DNA of 5,952 bases from Candidatus Eiseniibacteriota bacterium (GCA_013003415.1 JABDJR010000111.1:1-5952); one strand, 5' to 3'. Positions 1-5,952 are shown, numbered from the stretch's first letter. A program made the numbers and translations. The notes: generated by a model from the letters alone, not told the origin.

Positions 1-2126
1 TTCTAAACGTTCGCTTCTGGCGCTCGAAAGACGGTGGCAAGACCTACGATAGCATCCGCACCCCCCATGTCGATCATCACGATCTTTGGATCGCCCCCGA
101 AGATCCCCTGCGCATGATCGTCGGTGACGACGGCGGCGGCCAGTGTTCGGTCAACGGTGGCGAAAGTTGGAGTCGGTACACCAACCAACCCACGGCACAG
201 TTTTATCGCGTCACCGTGGACAATGTCTTTCCCTATCGCATCTACGGTGCGCAACAAGATAACTCCACCGTGCGCATCGCCCATCGGTCCGGCGGCGGCT
301 TCATCGGGGAACGCGATTGGGAACCTACCGCCGGCGGTGAGAGCGGTCACATCGCCCCCCACCCGGAAGACCCGGATATTGTTTACGGCGGTTCCTACGG
401 TGGCTTCCTCACCATGTACAACCACCGCACTGAAGAAGTGCGTGCGGTCAACGTGTGGCCCGACAACCCCATGGGCATGGGCGCAGGCGAGCTGAAGTAT
501 CGCTTCCAATGGAACTTCCCCATCTTCTTTTCCCCCCACGATTCGAACGTGCTGTACACGACCGGCAATATCATGTTCAAAACCACCAACGGTGGGCAAA
601 GCTGGGATCCGATCAGTCCGGACCTCACCCGAAACGACCCCAGCACCCTTGGCTCCAGCGGTGGGCCAATCACCAAAGACAACACCAGCGTCGAGTACTA
701 CGCCACCATCTTTGCCGCAGAAGAATCGCCTCACGAGAAAGGTGTGATTTGGGCGGGTTCCGATGACGGCCTTCTGCACATCACACGGGACGGCGGGGAG
801 AACTGGACCAACGTCACTCCCAGCGGCATGCCGGAGTGGATGCAGATCAACAGCATCGAGATTCACCCCACCGAACCCGGTGGCCTCTACGTGGCCGGAA
901 CCCGGTACAAGTCCGACGACTTCGCGCCCTATCTCTACAAGACGACCAACTACGGCAGCTCTTGGAAGAAGATCACGCGCGGAATCGATCCCACGCACTT
1001 CACCAGGGTCATTCGCGCCGACCCTGAGCGAGCCGGACTACTGTATGCAGGAACCGAAAGCGGCCTCTACATCTCCCTAGACGATGGCGAGTCCTGGCGA
1101 CCGTTCCAGCGAAACTTGCCCATCGTTCCCATCACCGACCTCGCGGTCACGAATCGCGATCTTGTGGTGGCCACCCAAGGGCGTTCCTTTTGGGTGATGG
1201 ATGACCTTTCCACTGTGCATCAGCTGAGCGATGCCGTTCTCGCAAGCAAGTTTCACCTGTTCACGCCACGCCCCACCTACCGCATGGGAGGCGGCGGAGG
1301 ACGCACCTCGATGACTCAGGGCACCAACCCCCGAAACGGGGTCTATATCGACTACCACCTCACCCAAGCTCCGAAAGACTCCAGCAAAGTTGTCCTACGC
1401 GTGCTGGAAGAAAACGGCGATGTCATCAAAAGCTTCACTCATAAAGAAGACCAACTACCCCTTGAGGTGGGCTCCAACCGGTTTGTGTGGAACATGCGTT
1501 ACGAAGACGCCGAGCGTTTCGACGGCATCATCCTCTGGGGTGGCGGCCTAACGGGACCCAAAGCCGTACCCGGGTTCTACAAAGCTCGCCTTGTCATGGA
1601 AGATGACTCGCTCGAGGTTCCCTTTGAGATCAAAATCGACCCGCGCATTCAAGCCACCGAACTTGATTTGCAGGCCACCTTCGATTTTCAGATGGAAGTA
1701 AGAGACAAGCTCACCGAAGTGCATAAGACCATCAAGGCGATTCGTAGCGTTCGCGATCAAATCAACACGGTGAACAAAGGCGTGGACCCGGAACACGCGA
1801 TGAAGGACTCGCTGGAGAGCGTGGCCAAAGAAGTGCTCAAAGAAATGAAAGAGGTGGAGGAAGCTCTCTACCAAACCAAGAACCAAAGCAACCAAGACCC
1901 GCTGAACTATCCCATTCGACTCAACAACCGTCTGAGTTTTCTTAGCAGCCTGAGCGGGTACGGAGATTTCAGCCCCACCGATCAGACCATCGCGGTTCAA
2001 GAAGAGGTCACGAAACTCATCGACGAACAGCTTCGGGCTTGGCGATCCATTCGCGATTCTAAAATTCCTGAGTTTAATGACCTGGTGAAGGAAGCAGCGA
2101 TCCCGGCGGTTGTATTGCAACCATGA
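1..2126 (+). CDS. VPS10/sortilin-like BNR (Asp-box) beta-propeller protein, 'glycosyl hydrolase' family, 5'-truncated
   Basis: The frame is open from the left edge (first full codon at position 3) to TGA at 2124-2126, giving about 707 visible codons. The ATG at 114 is internal, because propeller sequence with an Asp-box already precedes it; the true start and presumably a signal peptide lie upstream. Six Asp-box motifs of the S/T-x-D/N-x-G-x-S/T-W type lie between 24 and 1097, often preceded by strand sequences such as GVIWAGSDDGL and GLLYAGTESGL. The propeller ends with GRSFWVMDDLS (near 1179-1211), a signature I associate with this family. A Gly-rich turn and an Ig/FnIII-like segment follow (about 1320-1640, including NRFVWNMRY and PGFYKARL), then a charged helical, coiled-coil-like C-terminus (about 1665-1900). 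Relatives are usually around 1000 residues, so roughly a third is missing. Such proteins are typically secreted or envelope-located. The family label 'glycosyl hydrolase' is historical and I see no proof of catalysis. Only one cysteine is visible. The stop overlaps the next start, so the two genes are probably translationally coupled. Confidence 0.88.
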   Translation, partial: LNVRFWRSKDGGKTYDSIRTPHVDHHDLWIAPEDPLRMIVGDDGGGQCSVNGGESWSRYTNQPTAQFYRVTVDNVFPYRIYGAQQDNSTVRIAHRSGGGFIGERDWEPTAGGESGHIAPHPEDPDIVYGGSYGGFLTMYNHRTEEVRAVNVWPDNPMGMGAGELKYRFQWNFPIFFSPHDSNVLYTTGNIMFKTTNGGQSWDPISPDLTRNDPSTLGSSGGPITKDNTSVEYYATIFAAEESPHEKGVIWAGSDDGLLHITRDGGENWTNVTPSGMPEWMQINSIEIHPTEPGGLYVAGTRYKSDDFAPYLYKTTNYGSSWKKITRGIDPTHFTRVIRADPERAGLLYAGTESGLYISLDDGESWRPFQRNLPIVPITDLAVTNRDLVVATQGRSFWVMDDLSTVHQLSDAVLASKFHLFTPRPTYRMGGGGGRTSMTQGTNPRNGVYIDYHLTQAPKDSSKVVLRVLEENGDVIKSFTHKEDQLPLEVGSNRFVWNMRYEDAERFDGIILWGGGLTGPKAVPGFYKARLVMEDDSLEVPFEIKIDPRIQATELDLQATFDFQMEVRDKLTEVHKTIKAIRSVRDQINTVNKGVDPEHAMKDSLESVAKEVLKEMKEVEEALYQTKNQSNQDPLNYPIRLNNRLSFLSSLSGYGDFSPTDQTIAVQEEVTKLIDEQLRAWRSIRDSKIPEFNDLVKEAAIPAVVLQP
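24..1097 (+). repeat. Six Asp-box (BNR) repeats encoded in the propeller gene
   Basis: Degenerate protein-level repeats with the pattern S/T-x-D/N-x-G-x-x-W/Y are encoded at 24-47 (SKDGGKTY), 147-170 (SVNGGESW), 582-605 (TTNGGQSW), 783-806 (TRDGGENW), 942-965 (TTNYGSSW) and 1074-1097 (SLDDGESW). In known structures the motif forms a beta-hairpin turn at the edge of a propeller blade. The wide gap between the second and third copies (about 410 nt) leaves room for one or more blades whose Asp-box has decayed. These are divergent blade motifs, not DNA-level repeats. Confidence 0.85.
2123..2126 (+). promoter_or_regulatory. ATGA stop/start overlap (translational coupling)
   Basis: ATGA contains both the start codon of the DsbD_N-like gene (2123-2125) and the stop of the propeller gene (2124-2126). 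No Shine-Dalgarno stands at normal distance; the nearest purine-rich run, AAGGAAG at 2088-2094, is about 28 nt upstream. Initiation therefore probably depends on ribosomes finishing the upstream gene. This supports co-transcription and linked expression of the two genes. Confidence 0.7.
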
Positions 2127-3070
2127 AGATCAGCCCCTTAAAGACCGTTCTTTTTATCCTTGGAATTGTTGGTGGTTATTTTGCCGCCGATGCGATTTTT
2201 GGGTCTTCCTCTGAAGAAGAAGGTGCCGGCAATACCTCGGGAACGGCCGTTTCCTCCCAGGTACCTGAGGGCGCGAGTCAAAACAACTCCGGTTCAGATG
2301 AAGATCCTTGGGGTGGTGACGACACGCCTTGGCCGGACACCCTGGTGACGGTGGAAGTGTTACCGATTCAAACACCCCTTTGGCGCACGGCCAAAGATAC
2401 CCTTGCCGTCATTTTTACCATGGAACCCGGATGGCACATTTACTGGCAGGGAAAAAACGATTCCGGCCTCTTCCCCAGCGTCACTTGGACGGTTCCCCGC
2501 GGTGTCCGCGTGGGTGACTTGATCTGGCCCACCCCAAAACGAAAGCCCGCTCCCGGGAATATTCTGGATCATGTTTACGAGGATAAAGTTGCCCTATTGG
2601 TGCCTATCTCTATCGTTCGGGGCGGCCCCTTGGGCGACATCACTCTCGAGGCAAAGATTGACATGATGGCGTGCCGGGAAGCCTGCGTCCCGGAATCGGC
2701 CCGTGTCAGCGTGACTCTGCCGGTGGTCCGAGGTTCCGAGGCCCAGTCGAGCGACCGGAATCGCATCCCCGAGGTCGTCCAAACCCGGAAAAAGCTTCCC
2801 CGACCCCAAAAACAGAGCGATGGATTAGCCGTGACTTGGGAGGACAATCTCTTTAAGATCACTGCTGCCGAGGCCCAGAAGCTTGTCTTCTATCCAAAAC
2901 TTGAGTGTTCTGAGCTGGCTAACCCCACACGCGACGCCGAGGCCTCGGGAGCCACGCTATCTATGGAATTCTCCCCGCCGGTGAATGCTAGTACTCAAGT
3001 AGAAGGTATCTTGGAAGTCCAGAAATCTTCTGGCACCACTTATATAGAGGTCTCATGGAAGGGTCCCTAG
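2123..3070 (+). CDS. Membrane-anchored DsbD N-terminal-like thiol:disulfide interchange domain protein
   Basis: The protein has 315 residues. Residues about 6-26 form a hydrophobic segment after a short basic N-terminus, acting as an uncleaved anchor or signal peptide. A low-complexity acidic/Ser/Gly linker follows (about 28-70). Residues about 75-202 resemble the periplasmic N-terminal domain of DsbD/ScsB (Pfam DsbD_N type). The hallmarks are MEPGWHIYWQGKNDSG (100-115), a strand with PTPKR (137-141), and MACREACVPE (182-191), whose C184 and C188 match the redox cysteine pair of the domain. The spacing here is CxxxC, whereas E. coli DsbD has C103 and C109. Residues about 232-315 form a second beta-rich segment with a lone C262. 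In full-length DsbD this domain passes electrons from the membrane domain to periplasmic partners. Here the polytopic membrane domain and C-terminal thioredoxin are absent. The redoxin lipoprotein encoded 45 nt downstream is an attractive partner, but that is inference. The start is set by the ATGA overlap and the immediate hydrophobic anchor. Confidence 0.82.
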   Translation: MKISPLKTVLFILGIVGGYFAADAIFGSSSEEEGAGNTSGTAVSSQVPEGASQNNSGSDEDPWGGDDTPWPDTLVTVEVLPIQTPLWRTAKDTLAVIFTMEPGWHIYWQGKNDSGLFPSVTWTVPRGVRVGDLIWPTPKRKPAPGNILDHVYEDKVALLVPISIVRGGPLGDITLEAKIDMMACREACVPESARVSVTLPVVRGSEAQSSDRNRIPEVVQTRKKLPRPQKQSDGLAVTWEDNLFKITAAEAQKLVFYPKLECSELANPTRDAEASGATLSMEFSPPVNASTQVEGILEVQKSSGTTYIEVSWKGP

Positions 3071-3101
3071 TCTCCAATACGGCTAGTTGCTTCCACTGAC
3101 C

Positions 3102-3108
3102 AAAGGAG
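3102..3108 (+). promoter_or_regulatory. Ribosome binding site AAAGGAG for the redoxin gene
   Basis: AAAGGAG lies 7 nt before the ATG at 3116 and is the strongest Shine-Dalgarno in the window. It decides between the ATG at 3116 and the in-frame ATG at 3125 in favour of 3116. The 45-nt gap before the gene (3071-3115) shows no convincing promoter, so the gene is probably read from the upstream unit with its own efficient translation initiation. Confidence 0.8.
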
Positions 3109-3115
3109 AGATGGA

Positions 3116-3844
3116 ATGATTTCGATGAGATTGAAACAGTTTCCCCGCTTAGCCATGGTCCTGGCTTTGCCCGCCCTACTGATGGCTTGCCCAAGCTCGA
3201 ATGCGGAAGACACCCAAGCCGACGCCAAACCTGGCGAAATTAAGAAGGCTGAAGGCCAATTCAAGGCAACCGGTGGCGCCAACCCCTTAGCCGATGCCCC
3301 GGTCACGGCCATGATGGGCAAGCTTGCCCCCGACTTCACGCTGACCGACACCGACGGCAAGAAGCACCAACTCAGCAAGTACGTTGCTCAAGGGAAGGTC
3401 GTTGTTCTTGAGTGGTTCAACCCTGACTGTCCCTTCGTGAAGAAGCATCACTTGAACAACAAAACCATGAAAGGCGCTTTTGAGGCGTTTGCCGAGAAAG
3501 ATATTGTTTGGCTTGCCATCAACTCCGGTGGCAAAGGCAAGCAAGGTTACGGCCTGGAAAGAAACCAGAAGGCGCGCCAGGAGTACGACATTGTCTATCC
3601 CGTGCTTCTCGACGAGAGTGGCAAGGTGGGTCAGGTGTACGGTGCCAAAACCACCCCACAGCTCTATGTGATCAGCCGCGAAGGCAACCTGGTCTATAAC
3701 GGTCCCTTGGACGATGTCCCCAACCCCGGCACCATCGGCGACATGGACGTCTTTAACAGCCTCATGGGCAACTGCTGCGAGGGCAAAGATGTCGAGCCCA
3801 CCCAAATTAAGTCCTATGGTTGCAGCGTGAAGTACGCTTCCTAG
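3116..3844 (+). CDS. Redoxin / peroxiredoxin-like (PRX_like1-type) thioredoxin-fold lipoprotein
   Basis: The protein has 242 residues. A basic N-terminus and hydrophobic core end in the lipobox LLMAC with C25, so it is predicted to be a lipid-anchored envelope protein. A flexible linker follows (about 26-68), then a thioredoxin-fold redoxin domain (about 69-215). APDFTLTDTDGK (71-82) is the typical AhpC/TSA-redoxin opening. WFNPDCPFVKKHH (100-112) holds the presumed active C105; the second cysteine of a CxxC is replaced, giving CPFV. TTPQLYVI (179-186) carries the cis-proline P181. The C-terminal tail contains NCC (C220, C221) and YGCSVKY (C236). A GC-x-(I/V)-K tail is, from memory, shared by this redoxin family and may supply a resolving cysteine; this is inference. 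Likely roles are thiol reductase or thiol peroxidase activity in the periplasm or on the outer membrane. The upstream DsbD_N-like protein could be its redox partner. It lacks the CxxC expected of a classical TlpA/ResA protein. A terminator follows directly. Confidence 0.86.
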   Translation: MISMRLKQFPRLAMVLALPALLMACPSSNAEDTQADAKPGEIKKAEGQFKATGGANPLADAPVTAMMGKLAPDFTLTDTDGKKHQLSKYVAQGKVVVLEWFNPDCPFVKKHHLNNKTMKGAFEAFAEKDIVWLAINSGGKGKQGYGLERNQKARQEYDIVYPVLLDESGKVGQVYGAKTTPQLYVISREGNLVYNGPLDDVPNPGTIGDMDVFNSLMGNCCEGKDVEPTQIKSYGCSVKYAS

Positions 3845-3862
3845 ACTTTTTCTTTTTGCAGC

Positions 3863-3899
3863 AAGGGAGTAGGGTTTTACCCTGCTCCCTTTTGCTTTT
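3863..3899 (+). terminator. Rho-independent terminator after the redoxin gene
   Basis: The arms AAGGGAGTAGGG (3863-3874) and CCCTGCTCCCTT (3880-3891) pair over 12 bp with a single T-G wobble around the 5-nt loop TTTTA. A T-rich run interrupted by GC (TTTGCTTTT, 3891-3899) follows. It begins 18 nt after the redoxin stop. The T-tract lies only on the plus-strand exit side, so it acts on the unit ending with the redoxin gene. The interrupted T-run may make termination incomplete. Confidence 0.82.
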
Positions 3900-3966
3900 C
3901 CTGGGGGCAGCCAAAAGCTCCCTTCATTAACGGAATTCGAAGAAAATGAACAAGAACTTGCTCCCT
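3884..3966 (+). repeat. Three copies of GCTCCCT around the aconitase-family leader
   Basis: The heptamer GCTCCCT occurs at 3884-3890 (3' arm of the terminator), 3917-3923 (untranslated leader) and 3960-3966 (codons 5-7 of the aconitase-family gene). The first two extend to GCTCCCTT. The AAGGGAG segment in the terminator's 5' arm (3863-3869) is complementary to CTCCCTT, so it could in principle pair with the later copies as well. The short copies may be chance in a pyrimidine-rich stretch. Confidence 0.45.
3903..3922 (+). other. Small hairpin in the leader of the aconitase-family gene
   Basis: GGGGGC (3903-3908) can pair with GCTCCC (3917-3922) over 6 bp, with one G-T wobble, around the 8-nt loop AGCCAAAA. 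It lies 23 nt before the ATG at 3946. The 54 nt between the terminator stem and the ATG hold no convincing -35/-10 pair, so how this gene is transcribed is not evident. The hairpin could be a simple leader structure or chance. It does not match the CAGUGN loop of an iron-responsive element. Confidence 0.35.
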
Positions 3967-5952
3967 CATCCCACTGCGGAAGCCGTCCGACTGAAAGACA
4001 ACGTCACCCTCGACGCCCTCAAAGATCAAAGTCGAGGAGTGGAAACTTCCGGTTCTGCCACCATCACCGGTAAGGCACTCATCTTCTGGGACGATAAAGA
4101 CCCTTCCAAAAAGCTCGACGCCATCGACACCGACAAGATCACACCTTCCCATTTTTGTGTTTCCGAAAGCCTCGAGGCGATCGACGAGAAATGGAAGGAA
4201 GGGGCCTTTCACTACCTCATGCCCGACTTCCGAAAGCGCGTTCACGCGGGTCAAACCTTTCTCATTGCTGGAGATCGTTTCGCAATCGGATCCTCGCGCG
4301 AAATGAGTCCGGCCGGGCTCAAAGCGATCGCTGAAGAAGTTAGTTTAGAGATGGTGATTGTTTGCGGGAACAACATGGGAGACATCTTTCGACGAAACTC
4401 ACTGAACTTAGGATTGCAGGTCATTCAATCGCCCGAGGCGGTAGCCGACGCCAAAGATGGCGATACCTTCTCCTTCGACAAGGTCACGAGACACCTCACG
4501 AACACGACTCAAAACAAAACCTATGAACCCGTCCCCCTGACCCTAAAAGAAGAAGAGATCAGGCAGGGCGGAGGCATCTTTGCCGTGGGTCGGCGTGAGC
4601 TTTGGGAATCCGCCCGCCAAGCCCCGGACATCCGCTGGCCCGACGAGGCTACGGCGCGCAAACTAACGAGCACCGAACAGATTCTCTGGGCCCATCGTGT
4701 GGACAAAAGCGAAGAGATTAAGCCCGGGATGACGCTCAAAGTGTGGGCCGATCTCCTCCCCGGCTCCGACGGAACCGCCCCTTTTGCCATCCACACCTTC
4801 AACCAGATCACCGGAGGCGAATCTATCTTTCCCCGCCGTGCGGCTGTGGCCAGCGATCACTTTGTGTTTACCGGCCGCGAAGCCGACGCCAAGAACACTC
4901 AGATTGGGCGACAGTTCGCGGATCTTCACGGAATGGAGCGCCCCTACTTCGCCGATCCGGGTGACGGCATCTTCCATTTCTATTTCCCCGAGCAAGGTCT
5001 CGTGGTTCCCGGCGCATTCATCCCCGGGGCCGATTCCCATAGCCGTGCCTACGGTGCCTACGGAGCACTGGGGATGGGCATAGGAAGCACAACTTTAGGC
5101 TTTGGCTGGTCCACCGGTTACATCTACGCCACGGTTCCCAAGGCGCGTCGCGTTCGCTTCACCGGCAAGTTAAACCCGTGGGTGGGCGGGAAAGACATTG
5201 TTCTCAAACTCCTGGAACGCTGGGGGGCAAAACAATCTCAGGGAATGTCCGTAGAGTTCATCGACGAGAACGGACAACTTCCGATGGCCTATCGCAACAC
5301 CATTGCCAATATGATGGCGGAAGCGGAAGCTTTAAACGGCATCTTTGCTCCCGACGAAATCACACGAGCTTGGTTCGCCGAAAAGGGCATGCACGATCTT
5401 CCCTACCCCTTCTTTAAACCGGGAAGCGAAGCGCATTATGAGATCGACGAAGTTTTCGATCTCAGTGAAGTGGAGCCCATGATTGCAAAACCGTTTTCTC
5501 CGGGAAACGCATTCCCAGCCGAAAAGGTGTCCGAAGAAAAGATCACCTTCGACAAGGCTTACATCGGATCCTGCACCAACGGTAGCTACCAAGATCTCCT
5601 TCAGGCAGCGCTTGTCATTCAAGCCGGCCGAGACAAAGGCTACGTTGCCTCCAAAACCGACTTTGTCATCTTCCCCGGCTCCGGCGGGGTGAAGAAGAAA
5701 ATCGAATCGAAGGACCCCAAACTTTCCGGAGAATCCATTGCCGAAGTTTTCCGATCGGTGGGCGGGGAAATTCGGGAAAGTTGGTGCGGCCCTTGTTTCG
5801 GTCAGGGGGCCGACGCGCTCGAGCCGGGGCAGCGCGCCATCACCACATTCAACCGCAATTGGCAGAACCGCATGGGTGCGGGGGGTGAAGGATTCTTAGC
5901 CAGCCCCGTGATTGTGGCGGCCAGTGCCCTCTTGGGGTACATGGCTCCCCCA
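3946..5952 (+). CDS. Aconitase-superfamily [4Fe-4S] hydro-lyase, swivel domain fused N-terminally (LeuD-LeuC-like order), 3'-truncated
   Basis: The frame runs 669 codons to the right edge without a stop. The start is forced: an in-frame TAA at 3928-3930 lies just upstream and 3946 is the first ATG after it, with only a weak GAAGA as Shine-Dalgarno. Residues about 40-205 are a LeuD-like swivel domain with DTDKITP (61-67) and GSSRE (115-119). Residues about 240 to the end are LeuC/aconitase catalytic domains 1-3. Cluster ligands are C543 (GSCTNG), C614 and C617 (CGPC). Counterparts of mitochondrial aconitase active-site residues are present by my alignment: D304-H305, H344 (GIFH), D363/H365 (DSH), N455/E459, N636/R637/R642 (NRNWQNR), and S116-S117-R118 in the swivel. 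It should therefore be an active dehydratase/hydratase isomerising a hydroxy-acid such as citrate, isopropylmalate or homocitrate. The substrate is not determined. The order swivel-1-2-3 is the reverse of AcnA and LEU1. It resembles AcnB without its HEAT-like domain. ALLGYM near the edge suggests the conserved fold is nearly complete. Confidence 0.88.
   Translation, partial: MNKNLLPHPTAEAVRLKDNVTLDALKDQSRGVETSGSATITGKALIFWDDKDPSKKLDAIDTDKITPSHFCVSESLEAIDEKWKEGAFHYLMPDFRKRVHAGQTFLIAGDRFAIGSSREMSPAGLKAIAEEVSLEMVIVCGNNMGDIFRRNSLNLGLQVIQSPEAVADAKDGDTFSFDKVTRHLTNTTQNKTYEPVPLTLKEEEIRQGGGIFAVGRRELWESARQAPDIRWPDEATARKLTSTEQILWAHRVDKSEEIKPGMTLKVWADLLPGSDGTAPFAIHTFNQITGGESIFPRRAAVASDHFVFTGREADAKNTQIGRQFADLHGMERPYFADPGDGIFHFYFPEQGLVVPGAFIPGADSHSRAYGAYGALGMGIGSTTLGFGWSTGYIYATVPKARRVRFTGKLNPWVGGKDIVLKLLERWGAKQSQGMSVEFIDENGQLPMAYRNTIANMMAEAEALNGIFAPDEITRAWFAEKGMHDLPYPFFKPGSEAHYEIDEVFDLSEVEPMIAKPFSPGNAFPAEKVSEEKITFDKAYIGSCTNGSYQDLLQAALVIQAGRDKGYVASKTDFVIFPGSGGVKKKIESKDPKLSGESIAEVFRSVGGEIRESWCGPCFGQGADALEPGQRAITTFNRNWQNRMGAGGEGFLASPVIVAASALLGYMAPP

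Noticed and set aside
114..116. ATG as the start of the propeller gene
   Set aside because: The frame is open upstream to the edge and already encodes an Asp-box (24-47) and family-like sequence, so this methionine is internal.
3..998. Long minus-strand open frame (331 codons) opposite the propeller gene
   Set aside because: It lies wholly antisense to a well-supported Asp-box protein, and its sequence is Gly/Val/Asp-rich in the way expected from the reverse of GC-rich codons, with no recognisable domain. The same reasoning dismisses minus-strand frames at 1548-2120, 3287-3805, 3877-4254 and 4663-5040.
3019..3033. Perfect inverted repeat CCAGAA-ATC-TTCTGG near the end of the DsbD_N-like gene
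   Set aside because: Its 6-bp arms lie inside coding sequence and no promoter elements at sensible spacing surround it (TTGGAA at 3011 and TATATA at 3041 are 24 nt apart). It could be an operator for the redoxin gene, but chance is at least as likely.
3903..3922. Iron-responsive-element-like hairpin before an aconitase-family gene
   Set aside because: The loop is AGCCAAAA rather than CAGUGN and there is no bulged C in the stem, so only a generic hairpin is supported.
3892..3945. Sigma70-type promoter for the aconitase-family gene
   Set aside because: TTGCTT (3892-3897) and CATTAA (3925-3930) are 27 nt apart, too far for a -35/-10 pair, and no better combination was found.
4743..5083. Plus-strand open frames in other frames inside the aconitase-family gene
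   Set aside because: They overlap highly conserved catalytic motifs in the main frame and show Arg/Pro/Ser-rich shadow composition without domains.

Overview
The window is a compact, all-plus-strand stretch of a bacterial chromosome. It holds four protein-coding genes: two complete ones in the middle and one cut by each window edge. No tRNA, rRNA, CRISPR array, insertion sequence or phage gene was seen. An N-terminal signal anchor, a lipoprotein signal and DsbD-type extracytoplasmic redox domains point to a Gram-negative (diderm) bacterium. The protein families (VPS10-like BNR 'glycosyl hydrolase' repeats, NPDCPFVKK-type redoxin lipoprotein) are common in Planctomycetota, Acidobacteriota, Bacteroidota and related uncultured phyla. 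I cannot fix the phylum from the sequence alone.

Layout. (1) Positions 1-2126 encode the C-terminal ~707 residues of a large secreted-type BNR/Asp-box beta-propeller protein whose start lies upstream of the window. (2) Its stop codon overlaps, as ATGA, the start of a 315-residue membrane-anchored protein (2123-3070) carrying a DsbD N-terminal-like domain but no DsbD transmembrane relay. (3) After 45 nt and a strong Shine-Dalgarno comes a 242-residue redoxin/peroxiredoxin-like lipoprotein (3116-3844). A good rho-independent terminator (3863-3899) closes this unit. (4) After a short leader, a long reading frame (3946 to the window end, 669 codons visible) encodes an aconitase-superfamily hydro-lyase. 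Its LeuD-like swivel domain is fused in front of the [4Fe-4S] catalytic domains, the reverse of the AcnA/mitochondrial order.

Working together. Genes 1-3 look like one transcription unit. The DsbD_N-like protein and the redoxin are a plausible electron donor/acceptor or thiol-handling pair in the cell envelope. The propeller protein has only one cysteine in its visible part, so it is not an obvious disulfide client. The aconitase-family gene is separated by the terminator and probably belongs to central or amino-acid carbon metabolism. The most noteworthy points are the domain order and altered motifs of this enzyme, the stand-alone DsbD N-domain beside an unusual redoxin, and a thrice-repeated GCTCCCT heptamer that could give alternative pairings in the aconitase leader.
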